Source: Rhizobacter sp. AJA081-3 (lineage in GTDB: Bacteria; Pseudomonadota; Gammaproteobacteria; Burkholderiales; Burkholderiaceae_C). Taken from it: 64,000 nt of DNA. Below are positions 1 through 10,269 of the stretch, one piece after another. Position numbers and translations under genes: made by a program. The notes under the pieces were generated by a model. The model saw nothing but the letters and a program-made list of their open reading frames with translations. It made no database searches and was not told where the DNA came from. The stretch lies in NCBI RefSeq assembly GCF_017795745.1, contig NZ_CP059067.1:930001-994000 (forward strand), read 5' to 3'. How positions within the stretch are numbered: position 1 is the stretch's first letter; every line of letters starts with the position of its first letter.

Positions 1-548
1 GTGCCGCCCTGGACTCGGCGATCGACGGCATCGTCAAGCAGCACGGCGGCCTGCAGGTGCTGGTCAACAATGCCGGCATCACGCGCGACACGCTGTCGAT
101 GCGCATGAAGGACGAAGACTGGGACGCCGTGCTCGACACCAACCTCAAGGCCGTCTTCCGCGCCAGCCGCGCAGCGATCCGGCCGATGATGAAGCAGCGT
201 TACGGCCGCATCGTCAACATCACCTCGGTGGTGGGTGCCAGCGGCAACCCGGGCCAGGCCAACTACGCTGCGGCGAAGGCCGGCGTGGCCGGCATGACGC
301 GATCGCTCGCCCGCGAACTGGGCAGCCGCGGCATCACCGTCAACTGCGTGGCGCCCGGCTTCATCGACACCGACATGACGCACTCGCTGCCCGAGGCGCA
401 GAAGGCCGCGCTGCTGGCGCAGATCCCGGTCGGCCGGCTCGGCCTGGCTGCCGAGATCGCCCATGCGGTGGCCTTTCTCGCCTCGCCGTTGGCCGGTTAC
501 GTGACCGGCGCCGAACTGCACGTCAATGGCGGCATGTACATGGCCTGA
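1..548 (+). CDS. fabG: 3-oxoacyl-ACP reductase FabG (5' truncated by window edge)
   Basis: NADPH-dependent reduction of 3-oxoacyl-ACP in the fatty-acid elongation cycle, cytoplasmic. The gene starts before the window; the frame is open from base 3, and the last 181 residues are present. Visible short-chain dehydrogenase marks are NNAG, the catalytic Ser in NITSVVG, and Tyr/Lys in NYAAAK, followed by the family's PGFIDTDMT loop and a C-terminal [13 protein letters not shown]. It is followed after 84 bp by acpP and then fabF, the usual fab order. The missing N-terminus would carry the Rossmann glycine motif. The identification is secure because of the motif set and neighbours. Confidence 0.96.
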   Translation, partial: AALDSAIDGIVKQHGGLQVLVNNAGITRDTLSMRMKDEDWDAVLDTNLKAVFRASRAAIRPMMKQRYGRIVNITSVVGASGNPGQANYAAAKAGVAGMTRSLARELGSRGITVNCVAPGFIDTDMTHSLPEAQKAALLAQIPVGRLGLAAEIAHAVAFLASPLAGYVTGAELHVNGGMYMA

Positions 549-632
549 AACCGGCTTCGCGCCCCGCGCGCGGCCCGGACCGGCCAAGCCTTAGAATCCC
601 GCCCTGTTTCTGTAAACACTCCCGGAGGAGTC

Positions 633-875
633 ATGAGCGACATCGAAGCACGAGTCAAGAAGATCATCGCCGAGCAGTTGGGTGTTCCCGAGGCCGATGT
701 GTCCAACGAAAAAGCATTCGTGGCCGACCTCGGCGCCGATTCGCTCGACACGGTGGAACTGGTCATGGCACTCGAAGACGAGTTCGGCATCGAGATTCCC
801 GATGAGGAAGCCGAGAAGATCACGACCGTGCAACTGGCGATCGACTACGCCGTGAAGCACCAGAAGGCCGCCTGA
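633..875 (+). CDS. acpP: Acyl carrier protein
   Basis: 80-residue acidic carrier protein that holds growing acyl chains on a 4'-phosphopantetheine arm. The attachment serine is Ser37 in [10 protein letters not shown], the family's signature. A strong ribosome site (CGGAGGAG) lies just before the ATG. It stands alone between fabG and fabF with its own leader (549-632), as is usual for a very highly expressed gene. The enzyme that adds its prosthetic group, AcpS, is encoded at 13472-13873 in this window. Confidence 0.98.
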   Translation: MSDIEARVKKIIAEQLGVPEADVSNEKAFVADLGADSLDTVELVMALEDEFGIEIPDEEAEKITTVQLAIDYAVKHQKAA

Positions 876-915
876 GCGCGCTCCTTCGTTCGTTCCCCTT
901 GCACTCGCATAGCGC

Positions 916-2160
916 ATGAGCCGTCGCCGCGTCGTCGTCACCGGGCTCGGTCTGATCAGTCCCGTGGGCAACACGGTGTCCGACGGCTGGTCCAACCTGA
1001 TCGCCGGGCGCTCCGGCATCGCAAACATCACGCGCTTCGATGCGTCGGCGTTCGCGTGCAGGTTCGCCGGTGAGGTGAAGGGCTTCCAGATCGAGGATTA
1101 CATCCCCGCCAAGGAAGCGCGCCACATGGACACCTTCATCCACTACGGATTGGCGGCGTCGATTCAGGCGGTGCGCGATGCCGGCTTGCCGACCAACGAT
1201 GCGTTGGGCGAAGACGCGGCCGAGCGCATCGGCTGCCTGGTCGGCTCGGGCATTGGCGGCCTGCCTCTGATCGAGGAAACGCAGGCCGAGTACGCGAGCC
1301 GCGGCCCCCGCCGCATCTCGCCGTTCTTCGTGCCGGCGTCGATCATCAACATGATCTCCGGCCACGTGTCGATCCACTTCGGCTTCCAGGGGCCGAACCT
1401 CGCCATCGTGACCGCCTGCACCACCGGGCTGCACTGCATCGGCGAGGCAGGCCGCCTGATCGAGTACGGCGATGCCGACGTGATGGTCGCCGGCGGCGCC
1501 GAGTCGACGGTGTCGCCGCTGGGCATCGGTGGCTTCGCGGCGGCGCGTGCGCTGTCCACGCGCAACGACGACCCCGCCACCGCGTCGCGCCCCTGGGACA
1601 AGGACCGCGATGGCTTCGTGCTCGGCGAGGGCGCGGGCGTGGTCGTGCTCGAGGAATACGAGCATGCCAAGCGGCGCGGCGCGAAGATCTACGCCGAGCT
1701 GAGCGGCTACGGCATGGGCGCCGACGCGTACCACATGACTGCGCCCAACGTGGATGGCCCGAAGCGTTCGATGCGTGCGGCGCTGCGCAATGCCGGCCTC
1801 AACGCCGACCAGGTGCAGTACCTGAACGCCCACGGCACCTCCACGCCGCTGGGCGACGTGAACGAGACCAACGCCATCAAGCTCGCCTTCGGCGACCACG
1901 CCGGGAAGCTGGTGGTGAATTCGACCAAGTCGATGACAGGGCACCTGCTCGGTGGAGCCGGCGGCATCGAGTCGGTCTTCACTGTGCTGGCGCTGCACCA
2001 CCAGGTGTCACCGCCGACCATCAACATCTTCAACCAGGATCCCGAGTGCGACCTGGACTACTGCGCCAACGAGGCGCGGCAGATGAAGATCGAGTACGCC
2101 GTGAAGAACAACTTCGGATTCGGCGGCACCAACGGCACGCTGGTGTTCCGTCGCGCCTGA
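916..2160 (+). CDS. fabF: Beta-ketoacyl-ACP synthase II FabF
   Basis: Condenses malonyl-ACP with acyl-ACP in fatty-acid elongation. The 414-residue length is normal. The Cys-His-His triad is visible: Cys168 in TACTTGLHC, His306 in [11 protein letters not shown] and His343 in [10 protein letters not shown]. It ends with the typical [14 protein letters not shown] segment. It begins 40 bp after acpP. The ATG at 916 gives the standard [12 protein letters not shown] start. Nothing unusual. Confidence 0.98.
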   Translation: MSRRRVVVTGLGLISPVGNTVSDGWSNLIAGRSGIANITRFDASAFACRFAGEVKGFQIEDYIPAKEARHMDTFIHYGLAASIQAVRDAGLPTNDALGEDAAERIGCLVGSGIGGLPLIEETQAEYASRGPRRISPFFVPASIINMISGHVSIHFGFQGPNLAIVTACTTGLHCIGEAGRLIEYGDADVMVAGGAESTVSPLGIGGFAAARALSTRNDDPATASRPWDKDRDGFVLGEGAGVVVLEEYEHAKRRGAKIYAELSGYGMGADAYHMTAPNVDGPKRSMRAALRNAGLNADQVQYLNAHGTSTPLGDVNETNAIKLAFGDHAGKLVVNSTKSMTGHLLGGAGGIESVFTVLALHHQVSPPTINIFNQDPECDLDYCANEARQMKIEYAVKNNFGFGGTNGTLVFRRA

Positions 2161-2184
2161 GGGCGCGCGGGCGCACCCGCTGTC

Positions 2185-2673
2185 ATGCCCGATTCCAACG
2201 CGCTGTCCATCCGGATCCGAACGGCTGCCGCCTGGCGGTTCGGGGTGGCTGCCTTGACGCTGGCCGCGTCGCTGAGCATGGGCTGTTGGCTCGTGACAGC
2301 CTTCGAACGAAACGCGACGGGATGGATCTGGCTTGGCTTGCCGGCCTCGCTGGCGCTCGGGGCCGCGGCGGCGATGCACTGGATCCGCAGCGGCCAATTG
2401 CGCCTGGAGGGTGAAGTCTGGCGGCTGGCCGACGGCGCCCCAGGCAGCGCTGAGGAGACGCCCGGCAGCGTGGCCGTTGCGCTGGACGGCGGCCGCTGGA
2501 TGCTGCTGCGTTTTCGCGCCACGCCGGCCGGTTCGAGGCGGCGCGTGCGCTGGCTGGCACTGAGTCGTCGCGACATCGGCGGTCAATGGCACGACCTGCG
2601 CTGTGCGGTATATTCGCCGCGACCCGATCCGGCCGGCCGCTCGGCGCAGGCTCCTGCCGCACCTTCCGCATGA
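2185..2673 (+). CDS. Small membrane protein of unknown function, upstream of rpoE
   Basis: 162 residues with a basic N-terminus and two predicted membrane segments, about residues 18-40 and 46-65, followed by a soluble C-terminal part with WLALSRRDIGGQWHDLRCAVY. The two-TM hairpin plus a Trp/Arg-rich tail recalls the YgfX/CptA-like proteins, but similarity by eye is weak and I do not name it. Its stop overlaps the rpoE start (ATGA, 2670-2673), so translation of rpoE is probably coupled to it. A promoter-like element for rpoE lies inside its 3' end. Confidence 0.75.
   Translation: MPDSNALSIRIRTAAAWRFGVAALTLAASLSMGCWLVTAFERNATGWIWLGLPASLALGAAAAMHWIRSGQLRLEGEVWRLADGAPGSAEETPGSVAVALDGGRWMLLRFRATPAGSRRRVRWLALSRRDIGGQWHDLRCAVYSPRPDPAGRSAQAPAAPSA
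2586..2614 (+). promoter_or_regulatory. Candidate sigma-70 promoter for rpoE
   Basis: ATGGCA (4 of 6 matches to TTGACA) and TATATT (5 of 6 matches to TATAAT), separated by 17 bp, lie inside the 3' end of the preceding gene. An expected start near 2621 leaves about a 49-nt leader before the rpoE ATG. This is a pattern match by eye with no experimental support. Confidence 0.4.
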
Positions 2674-3278
2674 ATCCCAACGACGCCGACGCACCGCTGA
2701 TCGAACGCGTCAAGCAAGGCGACGTCAAGGCCTTCGAGATGCTGGTCGTCAAGTACCAGCGGCGCATCGAAAGGCTGATCGGCCGCATGGTGCGCGACGT
2801 CGACCTGGTGCCCGACATCGCCCAGGAGACCTTCATCCGCGCCTACCGGGCGGTCGGGCAGTTCCGTGGCGACAGCGCCTTCTACACCTGGCTGTACCGG
2901 ATCGCGGTGAACACCGCCAAGAAGGCGCTGGTCGACCTCAAGCGCGACCCGATCGTGACGGAATCCGCACTCGCCTCGCGTGATGAGGACGAGGAAACTT
3001 CGCGCGTCGAAAATGAACTAACCGACGGCGAAACCCCCGAGGCGGTGCTGGCGAGCAAAGAAATCGCGTCTGCAGTGAACTCCGCGATCGAAGCGCTGTC
3101 GGAAGACCTTCGCCAGGCGATCACGCTGCGCGAGATCGAAGGGCTGAGCTACGAAGAGATTGCCGAATTGATGAACTGCCCGATCGGGACGGTGCGTTCG
3201 CGCATCTTCCGGGCCCGCGAGGCGATCGCGTTGCGGCTGCGGCCGTTGCTCGACACGCGTGAAGGTGAACGGTGGTGA
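2670..3278 (+). CDS. rpoE: RNA polymerase sigma factor RpoE (sigma-E, ECF family)
   Basis: 202-residue extracytoplasmic-function sigma factor controlling the envelope-stress regulon. Region 2 (DLVPDIAQETFIRAYRAVGQF, then FYTWLYRIAVNTA) and region 4 (LREIEGLSYEEIAELMNCPIGTVRSRIFRAR) are both clear. The frame is open upstream, but the ATG at 2670 gives the family's usual N-terminus and overlaps the upstream stop by four bases. It is followed by rseA, rseB and mucD, its anti-sigma factor, regulator and output protease, so function is well supported by context. Confidence 0.97.
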   Translation: MNPNDADAPLIERVKQGDVKAFEMLVVKYQRRIERLIGRMVRDVDLVPDIAQETFIRAYRAVGQFRGDSAFYTWLYRIAVNTAKKALVDLKRDPIVTESALASRDEDEETSRVENELTDGETPEAVLASKEIASAVNSAIEALSEDLRQAITLREIEGLSYEEIAELMNCPIGTVRSRIFRAREAIALRLRPLLDTREGERW

Positions 3279-3305
3279 GGGGGCGGGAGATGTTTGGAGT
3301 CGAAG

Positions 3306-3929
3306 ATGTCCAGTGAACAGTCAGTCGATTCGAACGGCGCGGAAGAGTTTTCTGCGCTGGTCGATGGAGAACTCGGCCCCGATGGTGTGGTGCGCGCCTG
3401 CGCGAGCTGGCGCAGCGACGCCCGGTCGCGACAGACGTGGCACGCGTACCACCTGATCGGAGACGTGCTGCGATCCGACGATCTGGCTTCGCGCCCTGCT
3501 CGCGACGTGGATTTCCTGAATCGCCTGCGCGAGCGTCTTGCCGACGAGCCGGTGGTGCTGGCGCCGTCGGCTGTGCCGGCAGTTTCCGCCGTGCCGGGGA
3601 TCGCTGGCCGCCGCGCATTGCGGCACTGGCGGGCGGGTGCCGCCGTCGCTGCCGGATTTGTCGCCGTGGCGGGCGTGCTGGTCGTGATGCGTTCGCCAGC
3701 GCCGCAGACGGCGCCGGAGTTGGCTCGCGCGCCCATGGCCTCGCCTGTGGTGCCGGTCGCAGCAGATGCCGGTGTCGAGCAGGCAGCTTATGTCACCGAC
3801 GGGCGGGTCATGCGCGACGCGCGACTGGATCGCTACCTGGCGGCCCACCAGCAGTTCGCGGGCGCTTCGGCGCTGGGCGTGCCGTCGGCATTCCTGCGCA
3901 GTGCGACCACCGATGCCTCGAAGCGCTGA
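3306..3929 (+). CDS. rseA: Anti-sigma-E factor RseA (MucA-like)
   Basis: 207-residue inner-membrane protein that holds sigma-E inactive. The cytoplasmic N-terminal domain has the typical opening FSALVDGELGPDGV and the WHAYHLIGDVLRS segment. One membrane helix spans about residues 107-126 (AGAAVAAGFVAVAGVLVVM), followed by a periplasmic tail that would be read by RseB and cut by a DegS-type protease. The ATG at 3306 has GGAG six bases upstream; a TTG at 3294 in the same frame is less likely. It lies 27 bp after rpoE. Confidence 0.93.
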   Translation: MSSEQSVDSNGAEEFSALVDGELGPDGVVRACASWRSDARSRQTWHAYHLIGDVLRSDDLASRPARDVDFLNRLRERLADEPVVLAPSAVPAVSAVPGIAGRRALRHWRAGAAVAAGFVAVAGVLVVMRSPAPQTAPELARAPMASPVVPVAADAGVEQAAYVTDGRVMRDARLDRYLAAHQQFAGASALGVPSAFLRSATTDASKR

Positions 3930-3954
3930 CTTCCGCGAACGGCCCGTTTCCCAC

Positions 3955-4971
3955 ATGCTCATCCGTCCGATCTTTGCGCTGACTCTGCTCGGCGCCTTCT
4001 GCGGCTTTGTGTCCGCGGCGGGTGGCGGAACCGCGTCCACCGATGCCGAAGCTCGCGAGGTGCGTGTCTGGCTGACGCGCATCCACGAGGCGGCGGGCAA
4101 GCAGAACTTCCAGGGAACGTTCGTGGTGAGCGGCGGCGGAGCGGTCTCCAGTGCCCGAATCGCCCACTACTGCGAAGGCAGCAACCAGTACGAGCGGATC
4201 GAGTCGCTCGACGGGCAGGCGCGCCACGTCTTCCGTCTCAACGATGTGGTCCACACGGTGTGGCCGGCCAGCCGCGTCGCTCTGGTCGAGCAGGCGCAGT
4301 CGCTGACGAGCTTTCCCGCGCTGCTGCAAGGAGGCGTCGACCGGCTGGCCGAGTTCTACGAGGTCAATCCGCAGGGCAGCGAGCGCGTGGCCGGGCGCGA
4401 GGCCAACGTGCTGATGGTGCAGCCGCGCGACGCGAACCGCTTTGGCTACCGGCTCTGGTCGGACAAGGCCTCGGGCCTGTTGCTGCGAGCCGACGTGGTC
4501 AACGACCGCAACGAGGTGCTCGAGACTTCGGCCTTTTCCGAGGTGACGATCGGTGTGAAGCCGCAGCTCGACAGCGTGACCGTGCCGATGCGCAAGCTCG
4601 ACGGGTACCGTGTGATCCGGCCCGCGCTGACCGCCACGCGGCTGGACGCCGAAGGCTGGGCGATGCGGCAGTTGGTGCCCGGGTTCCGCGAAGTCAGCTG
4701 CGTCAAGCGGCCGATGGAGTCGCCCACCTCGAACAGCCAGGAGGCTTCGGCAGAGCCGGTGCTGCAGACGATCTTCTCCGACGGGCTGACCTACGTGTCG
4801 CTGTTCATCGAGCCATTCAATGCGCAGCGCCACCAGCGCTCCATGCGCACTGCCGTCGGCGCGACGCAGACCCTGATGCGCCGGCATGGCGATTGGTGGG
4901 TCACTGTCGTTGGCGACGTTCCGCCCGCGACCCTGCTGATGTTCGCCAACGGGCTTGAACGCAAGAAGTGA
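3955..4971 (+). CDS. rseB: Sigma-E regulatory protein RseB (MucB-like)
   Basis: 338-residue periplasmic protein that binds the RseA tail and shields it from proteolysis. It starts with a signal peptide (MLIRPIFALTLLGAFCGFVSA), then a MucB/RseB domain with QNFQGTFVVSGGG, YERIESLDGQ and the C-terminal segment with RRHGDWWVTVVGDVP. The chosen ATG at 3955 puts the signal peptide at the N-terminus; the frame stays open upstream into rseA in another frame, but that part does not look like protein. Third gene of the rpoE operon. Confidence 0.95.
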   Translation: MLIRPIFALTLLGAFCGFVSAAGGGTASTDAEAREVRVWLTRIHEAAGKQNFQGTFVVSGGGAVSSARIAHYCEGSNQYERIESLDGQARHVFRLNDVVHTVWPASRVALVEQAQSLTSFPALLQGGVDRLAEFYEVNPQGSERVAGREANVLMVQPRDANRFGYRLWSDKASGLLLRADVVNDRNEVLETSAFSEVTIGVKPQLDSVTVPMRKLDGYRVIRPALTATRLDAEGWAMRQLVPGFREVSCVKRPMESPTSNSQEASAEPVLQTIFSDGLTYVSLFIEPFNAQRHQRSMRTAVGATQTLMRRHGDWWVTVVGDVPPATLLMFANGLERKK

Positions 4972-5011
4972 ATCGCCAACTGGCTCGGTTTCCTGTTTGA
5001 GGCCATCACCC

Positions 5012-6469
5012 ATGACCCAGATGTACTCCCTCGTTCCGCAGGCCGCACGCCGCAGCCTCGTCGCCGTTCTGTTCGGCCTCGTCCTGGCCGCGGCAGGCGG
5101 CATCGTCAGTCAGCCGGCACGGGCCCAGGCGCTGCCGGAGTTCGCCGACCTCGCCGATCGTGTCGGCCCGGCGGTGGTCAACATCCGCACCACCGAGAGG
5201 CGCTCTGCGCGCAGCAGTGGCGGGCCGGAGATCGACGAGGACATGCTGGAATTCTTCAAGCGCTTCGGCCTGCCCATCCCCAACCAGCCCTCGCCGCGCG
5301 GTCAGCGCCCGGCGCCAGATGGCGAGCCGCAGCAGCGCGGCGTGGGATCCGGATTCATTTTGAGCGCCGACGGCTACGTGATGACCAACGCGCACGTGGT
5401 CGAGGGTGCCGACGAGGTCTTCGTCACGCTGACCGACAAGCGCGAGATGAAGGCCCGCATCATCGGTGCCGACCGTCGCTCTGACGTGGCGCTGGTGAAG
5501 ATCGACGCGGCCGGGCTGCCGACCGTGCGCATCGGCGACGTCAGCCGCCTTCGCGTGGGCGAATGGGTGATCGCCATCGGCTCGCCTTTCGGACTGGAGA
5601 ACACCGTGACCGCCGGCATCGTCAGCGCGAAGTCACGCGATACCGGCGAGTTCCTGCCGCTGATCCAGACCGACGTGGCCATCAACCCCGGCAATTCGGG
5701 CGGTCCGCTGATCAACATGCGCGGTGAGGTGGTGGGCATCAACTCGCAGATCTACAGCCGCTCTGGTGGCTACATGGGCATCTCGTTCGCGATCCCGATC
5801 GACGAGGCCAGCCGAGTGGCCGAACAGCTCAAGACGACCGGCCGCGTCAGCCGCGGCCGCATCGGCGTGAGTATCGATCAGGTCACCAAGGACGTGGCCG
5901 AATCCATCGGCCTGGGCAAGCCCACGGGTGCCTTGGTGCGAAGCGTCGAAGCCGGCGGCCCGGCCGAGAAGGCCGGCATCGAGGCGGGAGACATCATCAC
6001 GCGCTTCGATGGCCGCGTGGTCGAGAAGTCGGGTGACCTGCCGCGCATCGTCGGCGGCGTGAAGCCAGGCAGCAAGTCGACCGTTCAGGTGTTCCGGCGT
6101 GGCGCCTACAAGGATCTCGGGGTGATGGTGGCCGAGATCGAACCGGACAAGGTCAAGCGTACCGCCGAGGCAGAGACCAAGCCGCCGGCCACCGTCTCGA
6201 CGATGGGCATTGCCGTGTCCGATCTGAACGAGGCACAGAAGCGCGAACTCAAGCTGAAGAACGGCGTGCGGGTGGAGGTGGCCGATGGCGCCGCGGCACG
6301 CGCTGGCCTGCGCGAGGGCGACGTGATCCTGTCGCTGGACAACACCGAGATCACCAGCGCCAAGCAGTTCGAGGCCGTGGTCTCGAAGCTGGACAAGTCG
6401 CGCGCCGTCACCGCGCTCGTGCGGCGCGGCGACACGGTGAACTTTCTGATCATCCGTCCCGTGCGCTGA
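5012..6469 (+). CDS. mucD: Periplasmic serine protease of the DegP/HtrA family (MucD)
   Basis: 485-residue periplasmic quality-control protease. A signal peptide (about residues 1-34, ending ARAQA) precedes a trypsin-like domain with the triad His128 (TNAHVVEG), Asp158 (RRSDVALVKI) and Ser229 (NPGNSGGP), then two PDZ domains (about 265-355 and 390-480). Located at the end of the rpoE-rseA-rseB operon, as in other Burkholderiales, it is probably a sigma-E output. The ATG at 5012 is preferred because it places the signal peptide first; an ATG 12 bases later is possible. Confidence 0.95.
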   Translation: MTQMYSLVPQAARRSLVAVLFGLVLAAAGGIVSQPARAQALPEFADLADRVGPAVVNIRTTERRSARSSGGPEIDEDMLEFFKRFGLPIPNQPSPRGQRPAPDGEPQQRGVGSGFILSADGYVMTNAHVVEGADEVFVTLTDKREMKARIIGADRRSDVALVKIDAAGLPTVRIGDVSRLRVGEWVIAIGSPFGLENTVTAGIVSAKSRDTGEFLPLIQTDVAINPGNSGGPLINMRGEVVGINSQIYSRSGGYMGISFAIPIDEASRVAEQLKTTGRVSRGRIGVSIDQVTKDVAESIGLGKPTGALVRSVEAGGPAEKAGIEAGDIITRFDGRVVEKSGDLPRIVGGVKPGSKSTVQVFRRGAYKDLGVMVAEIEPDKVKRTAEAETKPPATVSTMGIAVSDLNEAQKRELKLKNGVRVEVADGAAARAGLREGDVILSLDNTEITSAKQFEAVVSKLDKSRAVTALVRRGDTVNFLIIRPVR

Positions 6470-6740
6470 CCGCCGCGGCGGGCCTGTGGGGAGCCTGGCG
6501 TTGGCGCCGGGCATCCTACTGTGGAGGCGGGTCTTTCCATGATCCGGGATGTGAGGCGGTGTGATGGCACCCGAGAAGCGAGGCTGCGGGCCAGCTTTTC
6601 AGATTGCAGTAAGTCAGCTCTCGCTAACATTGGTGCCCGAACGGGGATTGCACTGACCGAACGGTAGAATCAGGGTCTGCCACCGCCCTGTTTCGCTGAT
6701 TCGATCAACAAAGCAGGGTGTTCAGATCTATCCCCAACTG
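6470..6740. other. Start of the mucD-lepA intergenic gap, no gene seen
   Basis: The 557-bp gap between mucD and lepA holds no convincing protein. Its first half (to about 6740) shows only a TAGAAT box at 6665-6670 without a good partner element and an imperfect inverted repeat (CCCTG at 6686-6690 against CAGGG at 6714-6718). The second half carries the elements listed separately. Confidence 0.5.
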
Positions 6741-6760
6741 ATCCACAAGGCTTTGTGGAT
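6741..6760. promoter_or_regulatory. DnaA-box palindrome
   Basis: ATCCACAA-GGCT-TTGTGGAT is a perfect 8-bp inverted repeat with a 4-bp spacer. The right arm with the next two bases (6753-6762) is, on the minus strand, a perfect match to the DnaA consensus TTATCCACA; the left arm is a partial match on the plus strand. Flanking TATCCCCAAC and CTGTTGATGAC also recall replication-origin style sequence, but no dnaA, dnaN, gidA or parA gene is near, so this is more likely a DnaA binding or titration site than an origin. Confidence 0.5.
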
Positions 6761-6822
6761 AAGCTGTTGATGACTTTTCCTGTTGGCACCCTGCAACGAC
6801 GAGAAATCGAGGATTGGCGCGG

Positions 6823-6850
6823 TTTCCAGCCGGGTGCTTTTGGCTACAAT
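6823..6850 (+). promoter_or_regulatory. Candidate promoter of a short transcript before lepA
   Basis: A TACAAT -10 box (6845-6850) has a weak TTTCCA -35 element (6823-6828) 16 bp upstream. Initiation is expected near 6857. The -10 is good and the -35 poor; the case rests mostly on the strong terminator that follows at 6887-6920. Confidence 0.45.
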
Positions 6851-6856
6851 GAAGGC

Positions 6857-6920
6857 CCAACAAGCAGTTGCCATACGTTTTGTTGGAAGGCGCGTCAATC
6901 TTTCGACGTGCCTTTTTTTT
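6857..6920 (+). ncRNA. Putative ~64-nt small RNA or attenuated leader upstream of lepA
   Basis: From the predicted start the sequence folds into two stem-loops. The first pairs CCAACAA (6857-6863) with TTGTTGG (6880-6886). The second is a strong terminator immediately after. No open frame of useful size lies inside. It could be an independent small RNA or the prematurely terminated leader of lepA, whose ATG is 107 bp beyond the T-run. I do not recognise a named RNA family. Confidence 0.4.
6887..6920 (+). terminator. Rho-independent terminator
   Basis: AAGGCGCGTC (6887-6896) pairs with GACGTGCCTT (6905-6914) as a ten-base stem with one G-U pair and an eight-base loop, followed directly by a run of eight T. 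It is the clearest intrinsic terminator in the window. Confidence 0.85.
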
Positions 6921-7026
6921 GGTTTCGACACGCCGCTTCGCGGCTTCACATCGCTTCGCGATTTGAGTCTCCGCCGCAACGCAATGGCCGTTGTGTTTAT
7001 CGCCTGAGGCTCACGCTCCGCTGTCC

Positions 7027-8834
<1,808 letters not shown>

Positions 8835-8835
<1 letters not shown>

Positions 8836-9812
8836 TGGGTTACCTGACCGGTGTGCTCTATGGCGTGCTCGCCTTCTACCTGGGGGGCTGGTACCTCGGC
8901 AAGTGGACGGGCAATTTCTCGCTGCTGCTGTTCATTCTCAGTGTCGTGACCCTGGCCTACTGGCTGGCCGAACGTTTCCACTTCGCGCCGCGGCGCCTCG
9001 TGGCCGCCCGTGCACTGGAAGAACAGGACACTGCCCGTCGCGCCCAGCTCGCCGCGCAGGGCATCTCCAAGATCGACACCGATCTGGAACCGGCGCGCGA
9101 ACGACTGCTGATGCAGCCCTGGTGGCTGGACTGGACGGCCGGCCTGTTCCCGGTGATCCTGGCAGTCTTCCTGCTGCGATCGTTCCTGTTTGAGCCGTTC
9201 AAGATCCCGTCGGGGTCGATGATTCCGACACTGCTCGTCGGCGACCTGATTCTCGTCAACAAGTACCACTATGGTGTGCGCCTGCCGGTGATCAACAAGA
9301 AGATCATCCCGAACAACAACCCGAAGCGCGGCGACGTGATGGTGTTCCGCTTCCCGCGCGATCCCAGCATCGATTACATCAAGCGAGTGGTCGGCCTGCC
9401 GGGCGACGAGGTCAGCTTCCGCAACCAGAAGCTGTCGATCAACGGCCAGGAAGTCCCCCTGGAGGCGATGCCCGCGCCAGGCTTCTACGACGAGGACTCG
9501 CTGCGCTACTTCCCCGAGTTCAAGGAAAAGCTCGGCGACGTCGAGCACCGCATCCTCGTGAACCCGCAGGCGCAGCGGCCGTTCGGCGCCGATGGGGCCT
9601 ACACGTTTCCCTTCCGGGAGAACTGCCGGTACAGTGCCGAGGGCGTGAGCTGCAGGGTGCCCGAGGGACACTATTTCATGATGGGCGACAACCGCGACAA
9701 TTCCGAGGACTCGCGCTACTGGGGCTTCGTGCCCGACGAGAACATCGTCGGCCGGGCTTTTTTCGTGTGGATGAACTTCGGCAACCCGAAGCGCATCGGT
9801 TCGTTCCACTGA
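8835..9812 (+). CDS. lepB: Signal peptidase I
   Basis: 325-residue inner-membrane protease that removes signal peptides from exported proteins. Membrane segments lie near residues 3-20, 24-45 and 99-118, followed by the periplasmic catalytic domain with the Ser-Lys dyad: Ser128 in IPSGSMIPTL and Lys183 in DYIKRVVGLPGD. The conserved GDNRDNSEDSRYWG box is near the C-terminus. It follows lepA with a one-base overlap, the classical lepA-lepB pair. Confidence 0.97.
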
Positions 9813-9851
9813 CGCGCCGGGGCACGAGGTTCACGACGGGAGCATGAACGC

Positions 9852-10220
9852 ATGACTGCAGAGCCTGTATCGAGCCGCCGCCAGCGCGGTGTCACTCTCT
9901 TCGGCCTGATGTTCTGGGCCGTGTTGATCGGATTCGGCGCGCTCGTCACGATGCGCGTGCTGCCGACGATCAACGAGTACTACACCATCCAGCGCGCGGT
10001 CGAGAAGATCGCCAAGGAAGGCGGCACCACCGTGCCCGAGATCCGCAACGCCTTCGAGAAGCAGAAGCAGATCGAGTACTCGATCAATTCGATCGAAGGC
10101 AAGGACCTGAAGATCACCAAGGAAAACGAGAAGGTCGTGGTGAGTTTCGCCTACGACAAGGAGATCGAGCTGATGGCTCCGGTCTACCTGCTCATCAAGT
10201 ACGAGGGGCGCTCCAAGTAG
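9852..10220 (+). CDS. DUF4845-type membrane-anchored protein
   Basis: 122 residues: a short basic cytoplasmic N-terminus with RQRGVTLFGLMFW, one membrane helix (about 16-38), then a small charged periplasmic domain ending KEIELMAPVYLLIKYEG. The RGVT-F/L start resembles pilin-like membrane anchors. This matches the DUF4845 proteins that sit between lepB and rnc in many beta- and gammaproteobacteria; the function is unknown. Placement between lepB and rnc supports the family call. Confidence 0.8.
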   Translation: MTAEPVSSRRQRGVTLFGLMFWAVLIGFGALVTMRVLPTINEYYTIQRAVEKIAKEGGTTVPEIRNAFEKQKQIEYSINSIEGKDLKITKENEKVVVSFAYDKEIELMAPVYLLIKYEGRSK

Positions 10221-10269
10221 CGCAGCGGGGCCAATCCGGGTGCGAGGGCACCTGACCGCGACCAACCCG

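Noticed and set aside
820-2001. A 393-codon minus-strand frame opposite fabF
   Set aside because: Antisense shadow of fabF; no recognisable protein features and no ribosome site.
6731-6780. Chromosome replication origin
   Set aside because: Only one full DnaA box pair, no AT-rich unwinding region and none of the usual origin neighbours (dnaA, dnaN, gyrB, gidA).
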